Shown one piece after another: positions 19,274-29,030 of a DNA stretch of 64,000 nt. The stretch spans positions 682,001-746,000 of the forward strand of contig NZ_SJPX01000005.1 in NCBI RefSeq assembly GCF_007860175.1. Reading direction: 5' to 3'. Position 1 is the stretch's first letter; each line of letters starts with the position of its first letter. The stretch is from Rubripirellula reticaptiva. GTDB taxonomy: Bacteria > Planctomycetota > Planctomycetia > Pirellulales > Pirellulaceae. A program made the translations under genes and the position numbers. The notes below the pieces were generated by a model that was not told the origin of the DNA, did not search any database, and was given only the letters and a program-made list of their open reading frames with translations.

Positions 19274-22200
19274 CTATCGGCCGAAGAGTTTCTCGAGGCC
19301 GATTTTTTCCATCTGCTTGCCAAGTTGTTTTTGCAGGTAGTTCTCGGCGTTCTCTTGGATTGCTTTAGTGCCCAACTGGGCAACAACTTGGCGGATGCCG
19401 GCCGAATCGAGCCGCGGCTGCGAGATCGTGCCTTCGATCGGCAACGTCACGGATTGTCCGGTCAAGCCTTGCAAATCACGTCCGAGCCAACGCGAATCCA
19501 GCGGAATCTGAGCCGTCATGCTCATGCGGCCATCGAACGCCACTCGGCCACTGGTGATGACCTGGGCGCGATCGATCGCAAAGTACATCCGTTCGTGAAC
19601 AGCGGTCCCGCGGTCAACGGCGAAGTCAACCTTTTGTGGTGGCATCGTGATCAGGGTTCGATTGGTAGACGCGGCTACGGTTTGACCAGTCACCGACCCA
19701 GCAAGGGCCTTTAATTGGTCGACGCCGCCGATCAATTGGTTCGCGAGCGGCCCCGCGTTCATTTCGACGCTTCCCAAGTTCAGACGGCCAACGATTCGTG
19801 TTTGGTTCGGATCATCAAAGACGATCAGTGCCTCGTCGACTTCCGCACCAACGGTGCCTTGGATACGAGCCGTGTTCGCCGCCAACGGTGCCAAGTACTT
19901 CAACCATCGATCCGTCATTTCGGGAGTCAGTTCAATCGACTCGGCGATCACCCCACGTTCCAATTGCATCCACATCGGCCCGGGCGAGTAGTGCACCGAA
20001 CCTGCCAAGTTGACTTTGCCGTTCATCGATCCAGGGCCGCTGCCGACAGCAACTTGAGACGGCGAAACGATCACGGTCGTTTCGGTCATTTGAATCGGAA
20101 TGTTGGCTGATCCAAACGAAACGCCGGCCACGCCGCCCGATTCCCAGCCAAGATTTGCGGTCACGTTCATAGCCACCGTGCCGTCGGGTCTGCGGGTCGC
20201 TTGAATGTCCAGCGGCGTCTCGTGAATTCCGGTGACTGCGATCGGAATGCCAGCCATGGGCGAAACCAATTCAGCGACTTTGTCCATTTTCAAACGGGCT
20301 GGGCCAGCCAGTCGAACTTGGCCGACTTGTTCGTTCCATGCGACCGAGCCCGTCAGTGTCGTGGCGAACCAGTCGCCTGCGATCAACAGTTCCTGGGCTT
20401 CGATGTTGCCGGATTCGGTTTGGTACCGCACGTTGCCTTTGAATTGCAAATTAGGTTCTTCCCAAACGAGCTCTTGCTTAGCCGATGCGCGACCAAATTG
20501 GTCCGCCGACGCTGGCATCGGTCCGACAGCCCCCGCGGTGCTGGCAGACTGCAGCACGGCGACGTCTTGCCCCTTCATCGACGCAGCCACATTGATCCAT
20601 CCGTCACTGGTGCGGATGTCAAACTCGCCGTCGCAGTCACCTTTGAAGATATAGGAATCGGATGTTGCGGCGGCTCGCGTTTGCACACTCCCCTGCAGCC
20701 GATCCAGTTTTGCACGCCACTTGATCGTCATGTCGATATTGTCTGCCACGGCAGTTCCTTGCGCGGCTGCACTGACCGCGTCGCCAACTAGCGTCAACGT
20801 ATCGGCGCGCAGTCGGCCCTCCGGCAGCAGCAATTCGCCAGCGAAACCCAGTTCCATTTTCGGCTGGCTAAAATACTGAGTGCCATACGTGACGCGCGGC
20901 TGCGTCAGAGTCAGCTTCGCATCCGTCAAGGTCGAGATTGAAGTTGACGCTTGTCCGGTGGCCGTCAATTGAAAATCGCCGGTGGAATCCACCAAGTCCG
21001 CAGGCATCCACGGCGCGGCGAGTTCCGACAATGTTTCCAATCGACCGTTGCCTCGAATCGCGATCGGCATCGGTACGACTCCGTCGGGACGCGCGACCGG
21101 AGCCAACAAATCCGCGCTGATGGCCAGTCCATTAGTGGTGACGTTGATGCCCGCGCTAGTGAGTTCTTCCAGCGAATCACCGGCCCATCGTCCGACGGCT
21201 TCCACATTGCCTTTCATCGCTTGTCGGCGCAGCACTTGGCCGCCCGGCAAGGTGACCAGCAAGCTGTTCGCCTCGCCGCCGCCCTGCAGTTTCCAGACAT
21301 TGTCGGCTGACGCGTTCCAGCGGATTTTTCCGCTCGCGGTTCCGGCCATGGTGGCGTCCGAGATTTCGATGATCGGACGCAGCATCGCAGTCAGCCGTCC
21401 AAAATCGATTTCGACGTCTGCACTTCCGCTCTGCAAATCGCCTTGCCCAACGGCCGATCCAAACGTGCTCTTCCAATTGAATTGTTCGGCACGAATTTGC
21501 CCGCGCTGAGTCGCCACCGTCGCCGACAGTTCGATCGGGTCAATGACAACGTTGCGCCCGCCCGACCGGGCACGAAGGGCATCACTGTTGATCGATAGTT
21601 TGCTGCGACGAACCGATGCACCAGCGTCGGCATCACGGGCAACAGGAGGCCCAGGGTTAGATTCGATTCGCGCGATCGCGCGACCAGACAACAGTTCGGC
21701 CCCGTCCCGTAGCGGCATCATACCGGGCAGCGCCTGGTCAAGTTTGGCAAGATCAACATCGACTCCGGCGGTGCCGTCGATCGCATCGAGCCAGCGAAGC
21801 GGATTGTCGTCCGTTCCAACCAACGAGAACGTCGTGGAAACCACGCCGTCCATGGTGGCGCGGGCAAAGTCTGTCGTTGCGACGAGGCGGCGACCGTACA
21901 GACGTGTCCCGGTCATCGTCAATTCGCCGTCGAAGGTGGCCAGGTCGTTCTTCCACATTCTTGCAGCGGCGGTGCCCAGCATATCGTCGTCTTCGGCGGT
22001 CAGACTGCGGATCTTCAATTGGTTGATCGCTGCCTCGATGACACCGTCGGCGTTGCTGGAAACCGATACCGCCCCCGTGGCATCACCGCTGACCCGACGA
22101 GGAATCGACGTTGCCAGTTCTGGCATTCGGCGCCGCACCAGTTCAACGATCGAAAGCGGCAACGACTCGGTTTGAATGTTCATCTTCCACGCCAGCGATT

Positions 22201-22936
22201 CGTCAGGCTTGGCGTCCATGGCCAAATCAATGGATCCGCCCATCGATCCGCCCGCCCCGCCGGGTTCGGTCAAAACGCCTTCGAACTTTGACACCACACT
22301 GGTCGCCCCCAGTTCAACGTTGGCATTGCAATTGGCGAGTTGCCACGATCGGCCAGTGACTTTATCGGTGACTGCAACGGTGACGTCCTGCAGCTTGATC
22401 GTGCCCGTCGTCGCACCGCTGGTGCTGTCGCTAGGCGTTTCCAACAATTGCTGCAGGTCGGCTTCGACGCTAGAGGTTCCTTCGTCCACGCTGCATGCGA
22501 CTTGAATGCCTTGCAGAGTGATCTGGCCGAGATTGGACATGGATGAGTCTGCAATCAACTGCATGACCGTTAGGTCCATGTCCAACTGGCTAACCGAAAT
22601 GTCGGTGCCTGCCTTCGTCCCGTGAATTTTTAGGCCCGTGATTTGCAGAGGTGTCACCCAGCCAATTCGCATCGAATCAGACTGAGCTTCCAATCCATAT
22701 TCTGCCAGCGCATTGGTCATCATCGATCGGCCGATCGACGAGTGGCTAATGAACGAGGGTGCACCCAAGATCAAAAGGACGATCAGTCCCAATCCACCGA
22801 CAAAATAGAATTGGCGTCGCCGCGATCGCCCATCTCGGCGGCGGCGAGTTTGATCTCGAAGAGTTCGGTCGGCCTGGTCAAGCAGGAAGTCATCGGTTGT
22901 CACGGTTTCGTCCTTGCCGCCGTAGTGTTTATGCAT
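19274..22936 (-). CDS. AsmA/TamB-like large envelope protein
   Basis: The 1220-residue protein has a basic cytoplasmic start (residues 1-45, rich in RRR), one membrane segment (FYFVGGLGLIVLLILGAPSFI) and a very long beta-rich outer part. The sequence pattern of repeated LxLxDVxV / VDFGRL / IRIxGNG strands, and the late AsmA-type block (QIPLDSRWLGRDLQGLTGQSVTLPIEGTI), fits the AsmA-like or bridge-like lipid-transfer families that span the periplasm. These are thought to move phospholipid between membranes or to aid outer-membrane biogenesis. Domain limits cannot be set by eye. It stands alone, convergent with the CobW-like gene. Confidence 0.72.
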   Translation of the reverse strand: MHKHYGGKDETVTTDDFLLDQADRTLRDQTRRRRDGRSRRRQFYFVGGLGLIVLLILGAPSFISHSSIGRSMMTNALAEYGLEAQSDSMRIGWVTPLQITGLKIHGTKAGTDISVSQLDMDLTVMQLIADSSMSNLGQITLQGIQVACSVDEGTSSVEADLQQLLETPSDSTSGATTGTIKLQDVTVAVTDKVTGRSWQLANCNANVELGATSVVSKFEGVLTEPGGAGGSMGGSIDLAMDAKPDESLAWKMNIQTESLPLSIVELVRRRMPELATSIPRRVSGDATGAVSVSSNADGVIEAAINQLKIRSLTAEDDDMLGTAAARMWKNDLATFDGELTMTGTRLYGRRLVATTDFARATMDGVVSTTFSLVGTDDNPLRWLDAIDGTAGVDVDLAKLDQALPGMMPLRDGAELLSGRAIARIESNPGPPVARDADAGASVRRSKLSINSDALRARSGGRNVVIDPIELSATVATQRGQIRAEQFNWKSTFGSAVGQGDLQSGSADVEIDFGRLTAMLRPIIEISDATMAGTASGKIRWNASADNVWKLQGGGEANSLLVTLPGGQVLRRQAMKGNVEAVGRWAGDSLEELTSAGINVTTNGLAISADLLAPVARPDGVVPMPIAIRGNGRLETLSELAAPWMPADLVDSTGDFQLTATGQASTSISTLTDAKLTLTQPRVTYGTQYFSQPKMELGFAGELLLPEGRLRADTLTLVGDAVSAAAQGTAVADNIDMTIKWRAKLDRLQGSVQTRAAATSDSYIFKGDCDGEFDIRTSDGWINVAASMKGQDVAVLQSASTAGAVGPMPASADQFGRASAKQELVWEEPNLQFKGNVRYQTESGNIEAQELLIAGDWFATTLTGSVAWNEQVGQVRLAGPARLKMDKVAELVSPMAGIPIAVTGIHETPLDIQATRRPDGTVAMNVTANLGWESGGVAGVSFGSANIPIQMTETTVIVSPSQVAVGSGPGSMNGKVNLAGSVHYSPGPMWMQLERGVIAESIELTPEMTDRWLKYLAPLAANTARIQGTVGAEVDEALIVFDDPNQTRIVGRLNLGSVEMNAGPLANQLIGGVDQLKALAGSVTGQTVAASTNRTLITMPPQKVDFAVDRGTAVHERMYFAIDRAQVITSGRVAFDGRMSMTAQIPLDSRWLGRDLQGLTGQSVTLPIEGTISQPRLDSAGIRQVVAQLGTKAIQENAENYLQKQLGKQMEKIGLEKLFGR

Positions 22937-23146
22937 CGTCTGCGGAGTCTAGCGGGAAAGTCGACCTTGACCCAAGACGAGTTTTTGCGACTGTGGCGGA
23001 AGGCTCAGCGAACGATTTATGGAAACGACTAAACACAATTCGCCTATGGCAAAACGGCTTGGGCCATTCATGATTGACTGCGCCTGCAACTAGATTCATC
23101 TGCGACTTCTCTCCTTTGATTCCCTTTTCCTTGGCAACAACTCTCG

Positions 23147-24196
23147 ATGCGCATTCTTGTGACCGGCGGTACCGGCTTGCTTGGCAACAACATTCTGCGG
23201 CAACTGGCGGCTGACCGGCCAGACCACTCGTTGACTGCGTTGGTGCGATCGCAGCCCAAGCCGCAAGTCTTTGCGGGATTGGATGTCAGCTGTGCAATTG
23301 GCGATCTAGGTGACGAAGAAACGTTTTCTGCAATTCGCCAAGCGGTTGCCGACTGCGACGTTGTCATTCACTCGGCCGCGTTGATCCACATCGGGTGGCA
23401 GCGGATGGAGGAGTCGATGCGAGTCAATCGTGACGGCACCGCGATGATCGTCGAAGCCTGTATCGAACACGACAAACCAATCGTGCATATCGGAACAGTC
23501 GATACGCTCGCGCTTGGGGCAAGAGAAAAGCCAGCCAGCGAAACGACCAGACTGAACGAAAATGGCTCAGCGACGTTGTGCAGTTACGTGGCCAGCAAGC
23601 GGGCAGGTGTCGATGTCGTCAAGTCGGCGGTCCGACGAGGCTTGCAAGCATTGATCATTCATCCCGGATTCATGCTTGGCCCATGGGATTGGAAACCTAG
23701 CAGTGGGCAGATGATCGTTGAGGTTGCCAAGACTTGGCGTCCCTTGGCTCCGTCGGGCGGCTGCAGCCTGTGCGATGCTCGCGATGTCGCCGCCGGGACC
23801 ATCGCGGCGATGGACGCGATCACGCAGCCGCGGCCGACCCGACCAACGGATTCGCCGATCAAAAGCGGCCGCGAGTACATTCTGGCCGGTGAAAACTGGA
23901 CGTATTTTGAGCTGTGGCGGGAAATCGCCAAGCGAACTGGCGCCCGAAAACCCATCATGCCGGCCGGGCCTGGCCAGATTTTGATCGGCGAGATCGCAGC
24001 CAGCATGTTGTCGAAAATATCGGCAAATGAGGGCGTTTTCAACTCTGCGGCGTTGGAAATGAGCACTCAATTCCACTGGTACGATTCACAGCGAGCCCAC
24101 GATGAACTGGGATACCGAATTCGCGACCCGTCGATCAGTCTGGATGATGCCGTCGATTGGATCCAGAATCGCTTCCCTACCCAGGCCGGAAGATGA
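23147..24196 (+). CDS. NAD-dependent epimerase/dehydratase (extended SDR)
   Basis: The 349-residue protein begins with the nucleotide-binding strand and glycine motif TGGTGLLGNN. CDVVIHSAALIHIG is the NSAA-type segment and CSYVASKRAGVD supplies the catalytic Y-x-x-x-K. The C-terminal half has the usual substrate lid (GREYILAGENWTYFELWREIAKRTG). Substrates in this family are nucleotide sugars, steroids or dihydroflavonols; this sequence, with its short HPGFMLGPWDWKPSSGQM loop, looks like the dihydroflavonol-reductase/3-beta-HSD-like branch, but I cannot name one. It is a single gene transcribed toward rpe. Confidence 0.85.
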   Translation: MRILVTGGTGLLGNNILRQLAADRPDHSLTALVRSQPKPQVFAGLDVSCAIGDLGDEETFSAIRQAVADCDVVIHSAALIHIGWQRMEESMRVNRDGTAMIVEACIEHDKPIVHIGTVDTLALGAREKPASETTRLNENGSATLCSYVASKRAGVDVVKSAVRRGLQALIIHPGFMLGPWDWKPSSGQMIVEVAKTWRPLAPSGGCSLCDARDVAAGTIAAMDAITQPRPTRPTDSPIKSGREYILAGENWTYFELWREIAKRTGARKPIMPAGPGQILIGEIAASMLSKISANEGVFNSAALEMSTQFHWYDSQRAHDELGYRIRDPSISLDDAVDWIQNRFPTQAGR

Positions 24197-24296
24197 ATTC
24201 TGATACTTTTTAATGGTAGCAATCTCTCCCTAGCGAGCATTCTGATTACCCGAAGTCTCGGATCCTGTGCCGAACCGCCCTGCAAAACCCCCCACA

Positions 24297-24304
24297 GGAG
24301 GTGT
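24297..24304 (+). promoter_or_regulatory. Shine-Dalgarno-like AGGAGGTG before the upstream rpe start
   Basis: A full anti-16S complement lies 4-5 bases before the ATG at 24309, in frame with the epimerase. Either translation starts here, with an N-terminal extension, or the site is coincidental and the start is 24465. Confidence 0.5.
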
Positions 24305-24308
24305 GGCA

Positions 24309-25175
24309 ATGGTTTCCGGCGCGATTGACAATCGATCCGACGCGCGTTCAATGTGTTGCACGCTTACTGCTTTGCTGAACAGTGTTGTTGCAGAATCGGG
24401 CCTGAAAAGGACTGATTGGCAAAACGCGGTGGCGAAGTTTTCAGGACTCATTGAGAACGTATGGATGGCGCGAGCCTCACTCGAAGCGATTCGCAACGCT
24501 GCTCCGGCAGTCTTGCCTAGCCTATTGCTTTGCGACTTCGGCGATCTGAAGGGCGAAGTCGCCAAACTGCACGATGCCGGTGCGCGCGTTTTGCACCTCG
24601 ACGTGATGGACGGGCACTTCGTTCCTAACATGACTTATGCGATGCCGATCGTCGAAGGACTGCGACGTCACACGGATATGCCTTTGGACGTGCACTTGAT
24701 GATCAGCGATCCGCTGAAGTACGCCAAACCGATGGTGGATGCGGGTGCGGACATGTTGACGTTTCATGTCGAAGCCGTTCGCAATGCGGCTGAAACCGCA
24801 GACTTGATCCGTCAGATGGGCGTCAACGTGGGAGTTGCACTGAACCCCGAAACGCCGTTGGCCAGCTTGCGAGAATGCTTGGCTGATATCGATATGGTGT
24901 TGGTAATGAGCGTCGAGGCTGGTTTCGGCGGACAGAAATTCAACCCGATCGCGCTTGAGAAACTGCGAACGCTGCGGTCTGAATTTCCTGATTTATTGCT
25001 GGAAATCGACGGTGGTATCGACGCGACCACGATTGGTCCCGCACGTGCGGCCGGTTGCGACTTATTCGTGGTCGGTTCGGCAATCTTCAAAAAACACGAC
25101 TACAACAGCGCTATCAAAGCTCTGACAGACGAAATCGCTGCCAACGATCCTCCCACAACCGGAGAGGAGAACTAA
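24309..25175 (+). CDS. rpe: Ribulose-phosphate 3-epimerase
   Basis: The core is unmistakable: LPSLLLCDFGDL, HLDVMDGHFVPN, DVHLM, a TFH strand, MSVEAGFGGQKF, EIDGGI and VVGSAIF. These are the metal and phosphate ligands of the TIM-barrel epimerase that interconverts ribulose-5-phosphate and xylulose-5-phosphate. Two starts are possible. The ATG at 24309 follows an AGGAGGTG sequence by 5 bases but adds about 52 poorly conserved residues. The ATG at 24465 (MARASLEAIRN) matches the usual length. The stop is 2 bases before the next gene, so the two are translationally coupled. Family call is very secure; start is not. Confidence 0.93.
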   Translation: MVSGAIDNRSDARSMCCTLTALLNSVVAESGLKRTDWQNAVAKFSGLIENVWMARASLEAIRNAAPAVLPSLLLCDFGDLKGEVAKLHDAGARVLHLDVMDGHFVPNMTYAMPIVEGLRRHTDMPLDVHLMISDPLKYAKPMVDAGADMLTFHVEAVRNAAETADLIRQMGVNVGVALNPETPLASLRECLADIDMVLVMSVEAGFGGQKFNPIALEKLRTLRSEFPDLLLEIDGGIDATTIGPARAAGCDLFVVGSAIFKKHDYNSAIKALTDEIAANDPPTTGEEN

Positions 25176-25177
25176 CA

Positions 25178-25783
25178 ATGATTTTAAAGTCCCCCGCGAT
25201 TACTCGCGTTCTATTGGTTCGCCCCGGCGCCACCGAATTCGATGACCAAGGTCGCATCAAGGGCTGCATGGACATGCCGCTTAGCGAAACTGGCCGTCGC
25301 CAAGCCGCGTCCCTGGTCGACCAAGTCGCCCATTTCCGTTGCCGAACCATCTACACCGCCCCTTGCGAATCGGCTCGCGAAACGGCGGATCTTTTGGCGC
25401 GTGACCCGTCCAGTGGCCAGCGGGTTGCAAAGGTCAAAGTGATCGAGGCGTTTCGGAACCTGGACCACGGTCTGTGGCATGGAAAACTGATCGACGAACT
25501 GAGACGAAACCACCCGAAACTTTATCGATGTGGTCAGGAAACGCCGCTGGACATTTGTCCGCCGGGCGGTGAATCGATCAGCGACGCCAAGTCGCGAGTC
25601 GAAAAGGCGGTGCTGAAGCTGCTGAAAAAGAACAGTGACGATTTGGTCACGATCGTGATTCCCGACCCGATGGCTTGGATCGTCCAGACTCTGTTGTCGG
25701 GCGAGGCGCTGGCGGATCTGTGGAAAGCCGAAACGGATTCCGGAAAGTGGGATCTGATCGAGCCCGTGCTTTCGGGCCGTTGA
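25178..25783 (+). CDS. Histidine-phosphatase-fold protein lacking both catalytic histidines
   Basis: The start at 25178 (MILKSPAITRVLLVRPGATE) is favoured because it lies 2 bases after rpe, with GGAGAGGAG upstream. The 201-residue fold is that of the phosphoglycerate-mutase/histidine-phosphatase superfamily. The family motif RHGxT here reads RPGAT (Pro16 replacing the nucleophilic His). The C-terminal SHGG-type motif reads VIPDPMA (Pro162). The glutamate in the L-x-E-x-x-x-G-x-W block is Asn (FRNLDHGLW). Arg15 and the second arginine (SARETA) remain. It therefore probably binds a phosphorylated ligand without hydrolysing it by the usual mechanism. Coupling to rpe suggests a regulatory or scaffolding role in pentose-phosphate metabolism. 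Confidence 0.88.
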   Translation: MILKSPAITRVLLVRPGATEFDDQGRIKGCMDMPLSETGRRQAASLVDQVAHFRCRTIYTAPCESARETADLLARDPSSGQRVAKVKVIEAFRNLDHGLWHGKLIDELRRNHPKLYRCGQETPLDICPPGGESISDAKSRVEKAVLKLLKKNSDDLVTIVIPDPMAWIVQTLLSGEALADLWKAETDSGKWDLIEPVLSGR

Positions 25784-26017
25784 TCGAGCGGCTGGGTTGG
25801 TACGCCACAGAAGCGTTCAAGCAAGGCCCGAACGCCGTTTTTCGCCAAGGTTGCGTCAATCCTCGTTATAACCGGGACGATTGGCCGGCAATCTGGTAGC
25901 TGATTGGGATCGCTCTTTGAGCGTGACCTTCGGCTGGAATAGAATGAATGGGTACATCGGGTCGCTTGGACGCGTTCAAGTGGTGTCGAACGAACCCCAT
26001 CCCAGGATTTCTGCTCC

Positions 26018-27703
26018 GTGAACCACCGATTCTCTCTTACCGTTGCCGGATGGATGATCGCCCTATTTAGCGGTTTCCTGGGCAGCGGTTTTACGTCTCC
26101 CACGTCAGCTTCGGCTGCCGATACGGTCCGCCCCCAGGTCGCGTTGATCAATGAATTGATCGAACAGGGATGGCGAGATTACGAAATTCGCACGCCGGCG
26201 CCCGAAGTCGATGATGCGACGTGGGCACGTCGTGTCTTTTTGGATGTGATTGGCCGGATTCCGACGGTCGCCGAACTGCAAGACTTCGCTTCTGATCGTG
26301 GCAGTGACAAGCGAGCCAATCTGGTCGAGAAATTGTTGCACGATGATCGATACACCGAAGAGTACGCAGGACATTGGGCCACGACTTGGTCAAACCTGCT
26401 GATCGGTCGCAGTGGCGGCAATGACCGCCGTTCGATGGTTAGCCCCGCAGGAATGCAGAAGTACCTTCGCGACTCGTTCGCGATGAATAAACCGTACAAC
26501 ACGATGGCCTATGAATTGGTCACCGCCACAGGCAGCGGCAAGCCGGGCACTGAGAATTTCAACGGTGCTGCAAACTTCTTGTTGGACAAAGTCAACGAAG
26601 AAAATGCGGTGCTTGCGACCAGCAGCACGTCGCGAATTTTCTTGGGCCAACAAGTCCAATGCACCCAGTGCCACAACCACCCGTTCAACCAGTGGAAGCA
26701 ACAACGATTCTGGGAATTCAATTCGTTCTTTCGCCAAACTCGCGCACTGCGTCGCTTTGTCGAAGACACCAACGATATCTCGCATGGCGAGTTAGCAGAC
26801 CAAGACTACGCGGGCGAATCGAACAATCCTGAAGACGCGTTGATTTTCTACGAATTGAGAAACGGCCTGACGAAAGTTGCCTATCCGGTCTTCACCGACG
26901 GAACCGAAATCGGCAAGAGCGGCTTTGTTGGTGATGTGAATCGACGTCAAGAACTCGGACGCTTGATGCTCGAGAGCGAGTATCTGGACAAAATGATTGT
27001 CAACCGAATGTGGTCACTGTTCCTGGGATTTGGGTTCACCAAACCGATTGATGATCTGGGCCCGCACAACGTGGCGTCACACCCCGAATTGCTCGACAAA
27101 TTATCAGCCGAGTTTCGCAAGTCGAGCTACGACCTGAAAGAACTGATCACATGGATCACGACCAGCCGTCCGTACCAGTTATCGGCAGTACTGAATTCGT
27201 CAAACGAAATCGATGATCCATCGATCGGCGAAATGCCAAAGTTCTCGCGTTTCTACTTGCGTCAAATGTCAGCAGAACAGCTTTATCAATCGATGGTAAC
27301 AGCAACGGACGCATCGGCTTCGGGCAGCTATGAAGAACAGGAACGCGAACGCCGCAAATGGTTGGAACAGTTCGTGGTCGCATTCGGCACCGACGAAGGT
27401 GACGAGGCGACGACGTTCAACGGCTCGATTCCGCAAGCGTTGATGTTGTTCAATGGTGCCCTAACGCAAAACGCAATCAGCAAGTCCGACGGCAGCTTCA
27501 TCGACCGGATCGCCAAGTCGGGCCGATCGCCGCAAGATCGTGTGACCAATTTGTTCCAAGCCGGATTGGCTCGCCGTCCTGACAAGAAAGAAATCCAAAT
27601 CGCCGGACAACTGCTAAGAGCACGCGGCGGCGACGAAAAAGAAATGTTGCAAGACATGTGGTGGGCTGTGCTGAACAGCAACGAATTCATCATGCAACAC
27701 TAG
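26018..27703 (+). CDS. Secreted DUF1549/DUF1553 protein, first gene of the sigma operon
   Basis: The GTG start at 26018 gives a signal peptide (LTVAGWMIALFSGFLGSGF, then ASAADT). DUF1549 spans roughly residues 40-250 (WARRVFLDVIGRIPTVAEL, DDRYTEEYAGHWATTW). It contains the CxxCH motif at residues 215-219 (VQCTQCHNHPFNQWKQQ). DUF1553 follows (ELGRLMLESEYLDKMIVNRMWSLFLGFGF..., late FQAGLARRPDKKEI, ending WAVLNSNEF). Unlike its paralogue at 8.2-12 kb it lacks the LamG and separate cytochrome domains. It is followed after 47 bases by DUF1501, then by a sigma factor and an anti-sigma-like gene. CxxCH may bind covalent heme, but that is not proven for this domain. Confidence 0.9.
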   Translation: MNHRFSLTVAGWMIALFSGFLGSGFTSPTSASAADTVRPQVALINELIEQGWRDYEIRTPAPEVDDATWARRVFLDVIGRIPTVAELQDFASDRGSDKRANLVEKLLHDDRYTEEYAGHWATTWSNLLIGRSGGNDRRSMVSPAGMQKYLRDSFAMNKPYNTMAYELVTATGSGKPGTENFNGAANFLLDKVNEENAVLATSSTSRIFLGQQVQCTQCHNHPFNQWKQQRFWEFNSFFRQTRALRRFVEDTNDISHGELADQDYAGESNNPEDALIFYELRNGLTKVAYPVFTDGTEIGKSGFVGDVNRRQELGRLMLESEYLDKMIVNRMWSLFLGFGFTKPIDDLGPHNVASHPELLDKLSAEFRKSSYDLKELITWITTSRPYQLSAVLNSSNEIDDPSIGEMPKFSRFYLRQMSAEQLYQSMVTATDASASGSYEEQERERRKWLEQFVVAFGTDEGDEATTFNGSIPQALMLFNGALTQNAISKSDGSFIDRIAKSGRSPQDRVTNLFQAGLARRPDKKEIQIAGQLLRARGGDEKEMLQDMWWAVLNSNEFIMQH

Positions 27704-27750
27704 TCGTTCAATCTCTATTCGCTAACAACTTTTAACCCCCAGTTTACGCC

Positions 27751-29025
27751 ATGATTTCCACCTGGAAGACTCCCGTCGGGATGGATCGTCGACACTTCAT
27801 GCAGCACCTTGCTGGTTCGTCGGCGGCTGCAGGCGCGGCCCTCACCTTGGGCGGTGCCATCCATGCCAACGCCGACGAGATGAAGAAGAATCACAAGAGT
27901 GCGATTCTGCTTTGGATGGGTGGCGGTCCGGCAACGATTGACATCTGGGACTTGAAACCAGGGGCACCGACGGGCGGCCCGTTCAAGCCGATCTCGACAA
28001 CCGGCGACATGCAAATCTGTGAACACATGCCAATGATGGCTCAGCAGATGAAACACCTGTCGATCGTCCGCAGCATGTCGACTCGCGAAGCCGACCACAA
28101 TCGCGGACGCTACTACATGCACACTGGTTTCGTGCCGAACCCAAACATCGAACACCCGAGCTACGGTTCGGTGATCGCTCACGAGCTGATCGACCAACGA
28201 CCCGAGTTAGAAATTCCTCCGTTCGTTTCGATCGGTGGAGCCGGCGCTGGCCCGGGTTTCTTGGGAATGGCTTGGAGCCCGTTTTCGGTGACGAGCAACG
28301 GCCGAATCCGTAACCTCGATATGAAGCTGGACGAGACACGTTTGATGCAGCGAATGGCAGCACTGAACATGATCGAATCCGGTTTCGAAAAACGGACTCG
28401 TGACTTGCCGGCCAGCGAGCATGCGAAAGTGCTGCGCAAGACGTATGACCTGATGACCAGCAGTCAAATGGAAGCGTTCCGCGTTGAAAAAGAACCCGAA
28501 GAAGTTCAAGAGCGTTATGGCAAAGACAACTTCGGCCAAGGCTGCCTGCTGGCTCGTCGATTGGTCGAGTCCGGTGTGCCGTTTGTCGAAGTCGACTTGG
28601 GTGGCTGGGACAACCACAACGGAATCCACACGCTGCTGAAGGACACCAAGTTGCCGCAGCTTGACCGCGCAATGAGCGCGCTGACCGAAGATTTGGCCCA
28701 ACGAGGATTGCTCGAAGACACGGTCATCATTTGGATGGGCGAATTTGGTCGCACACCGCGCATCAATCAAAATGCCGGCCGCGACCACTGGGCCCGATCA
28801 TGGTCATGCGTTGTCGGCGGCGGAGCTATCAAGGGCGGATTGGCTGTTGGCGAAACCAGCAGTGACGGAACAGCCGTCGAGTCCGAGCCGTATAGCAGCG
28901 AAGATTTGATGTCGACGGTTTGCAAAGGCCTGGGCATCTCGACGGAGAAAACGTTCACCAGCAAGAATGGTCGACCAATGAAAATCGCCGGCGGTGGCAA
29001 GCTTATCACTGATCTATTGGCGTAA
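27751..29025 (+). CDS. DUF1501 protein, second gene of the sigma operon
   Basis: The 424-residue protein has a DRRHFMQHLAGSSAAAGAAL start, a twin-arginine-type signal. Core motifs are ILLWMGGGPATIDIWDLKPG, YYMHTGFVPNPNIEHPSYGSVIAHE, FVEVDLGGWDNHNGIH, and IIWMGEFGRTPRIN followed by GRDHW. These include the metal-binding D/H residues of the alkaline-phosphatase-like superfamily. It is the normal partner of the preceding DUF1549/1553 protein and would be exported folded. The sigma factor gene starts 5 bases after its stop. Confidence 0.9.
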   Translation: MISTWKTPVGMDRRHFMQHLAGSSAAAGAALTLGGAIHANADEMKKNHKSAILLWMGGGPATIDIWDLKPGAPTGGPFKPISTTGDMQICEHMPMMAQQMKHLSIVRSMSTREADHNRGRYYMHTGFVPNPNIEHPSYGSVIAHELIDQRPELEIPPFVSIGGAGAGPGFLGMAWSPFSVTSNGRIRNLDMKLDETRLMQRMAALNMIESGFEKRTRDLPASEHAKVLRKTYDLMTSSQMEAFRVEKEPEEVQERYGKDNFGQGCLLARRLVESGVPFVEVDLGGWDNHNGIHTLLKDTKLPQLDRAMSALTEDLAQRGLLEDTVIIWMGEFGRTPRINQNAGRDHWARSWSCVVGGGAIKGGLAVGETSSDGTAVESEPYSSEDLMSTVCKGLGISTEKTFTSKNGRPMKIAGGGKLITDLLA

Positions 29026-29030
29026 AGCTT

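Noticed and set aside
28207-28788. 193-residue frame antisense to the second DUF1501 gene
   Set aside because: Shadow of a strongly conserved coding region.
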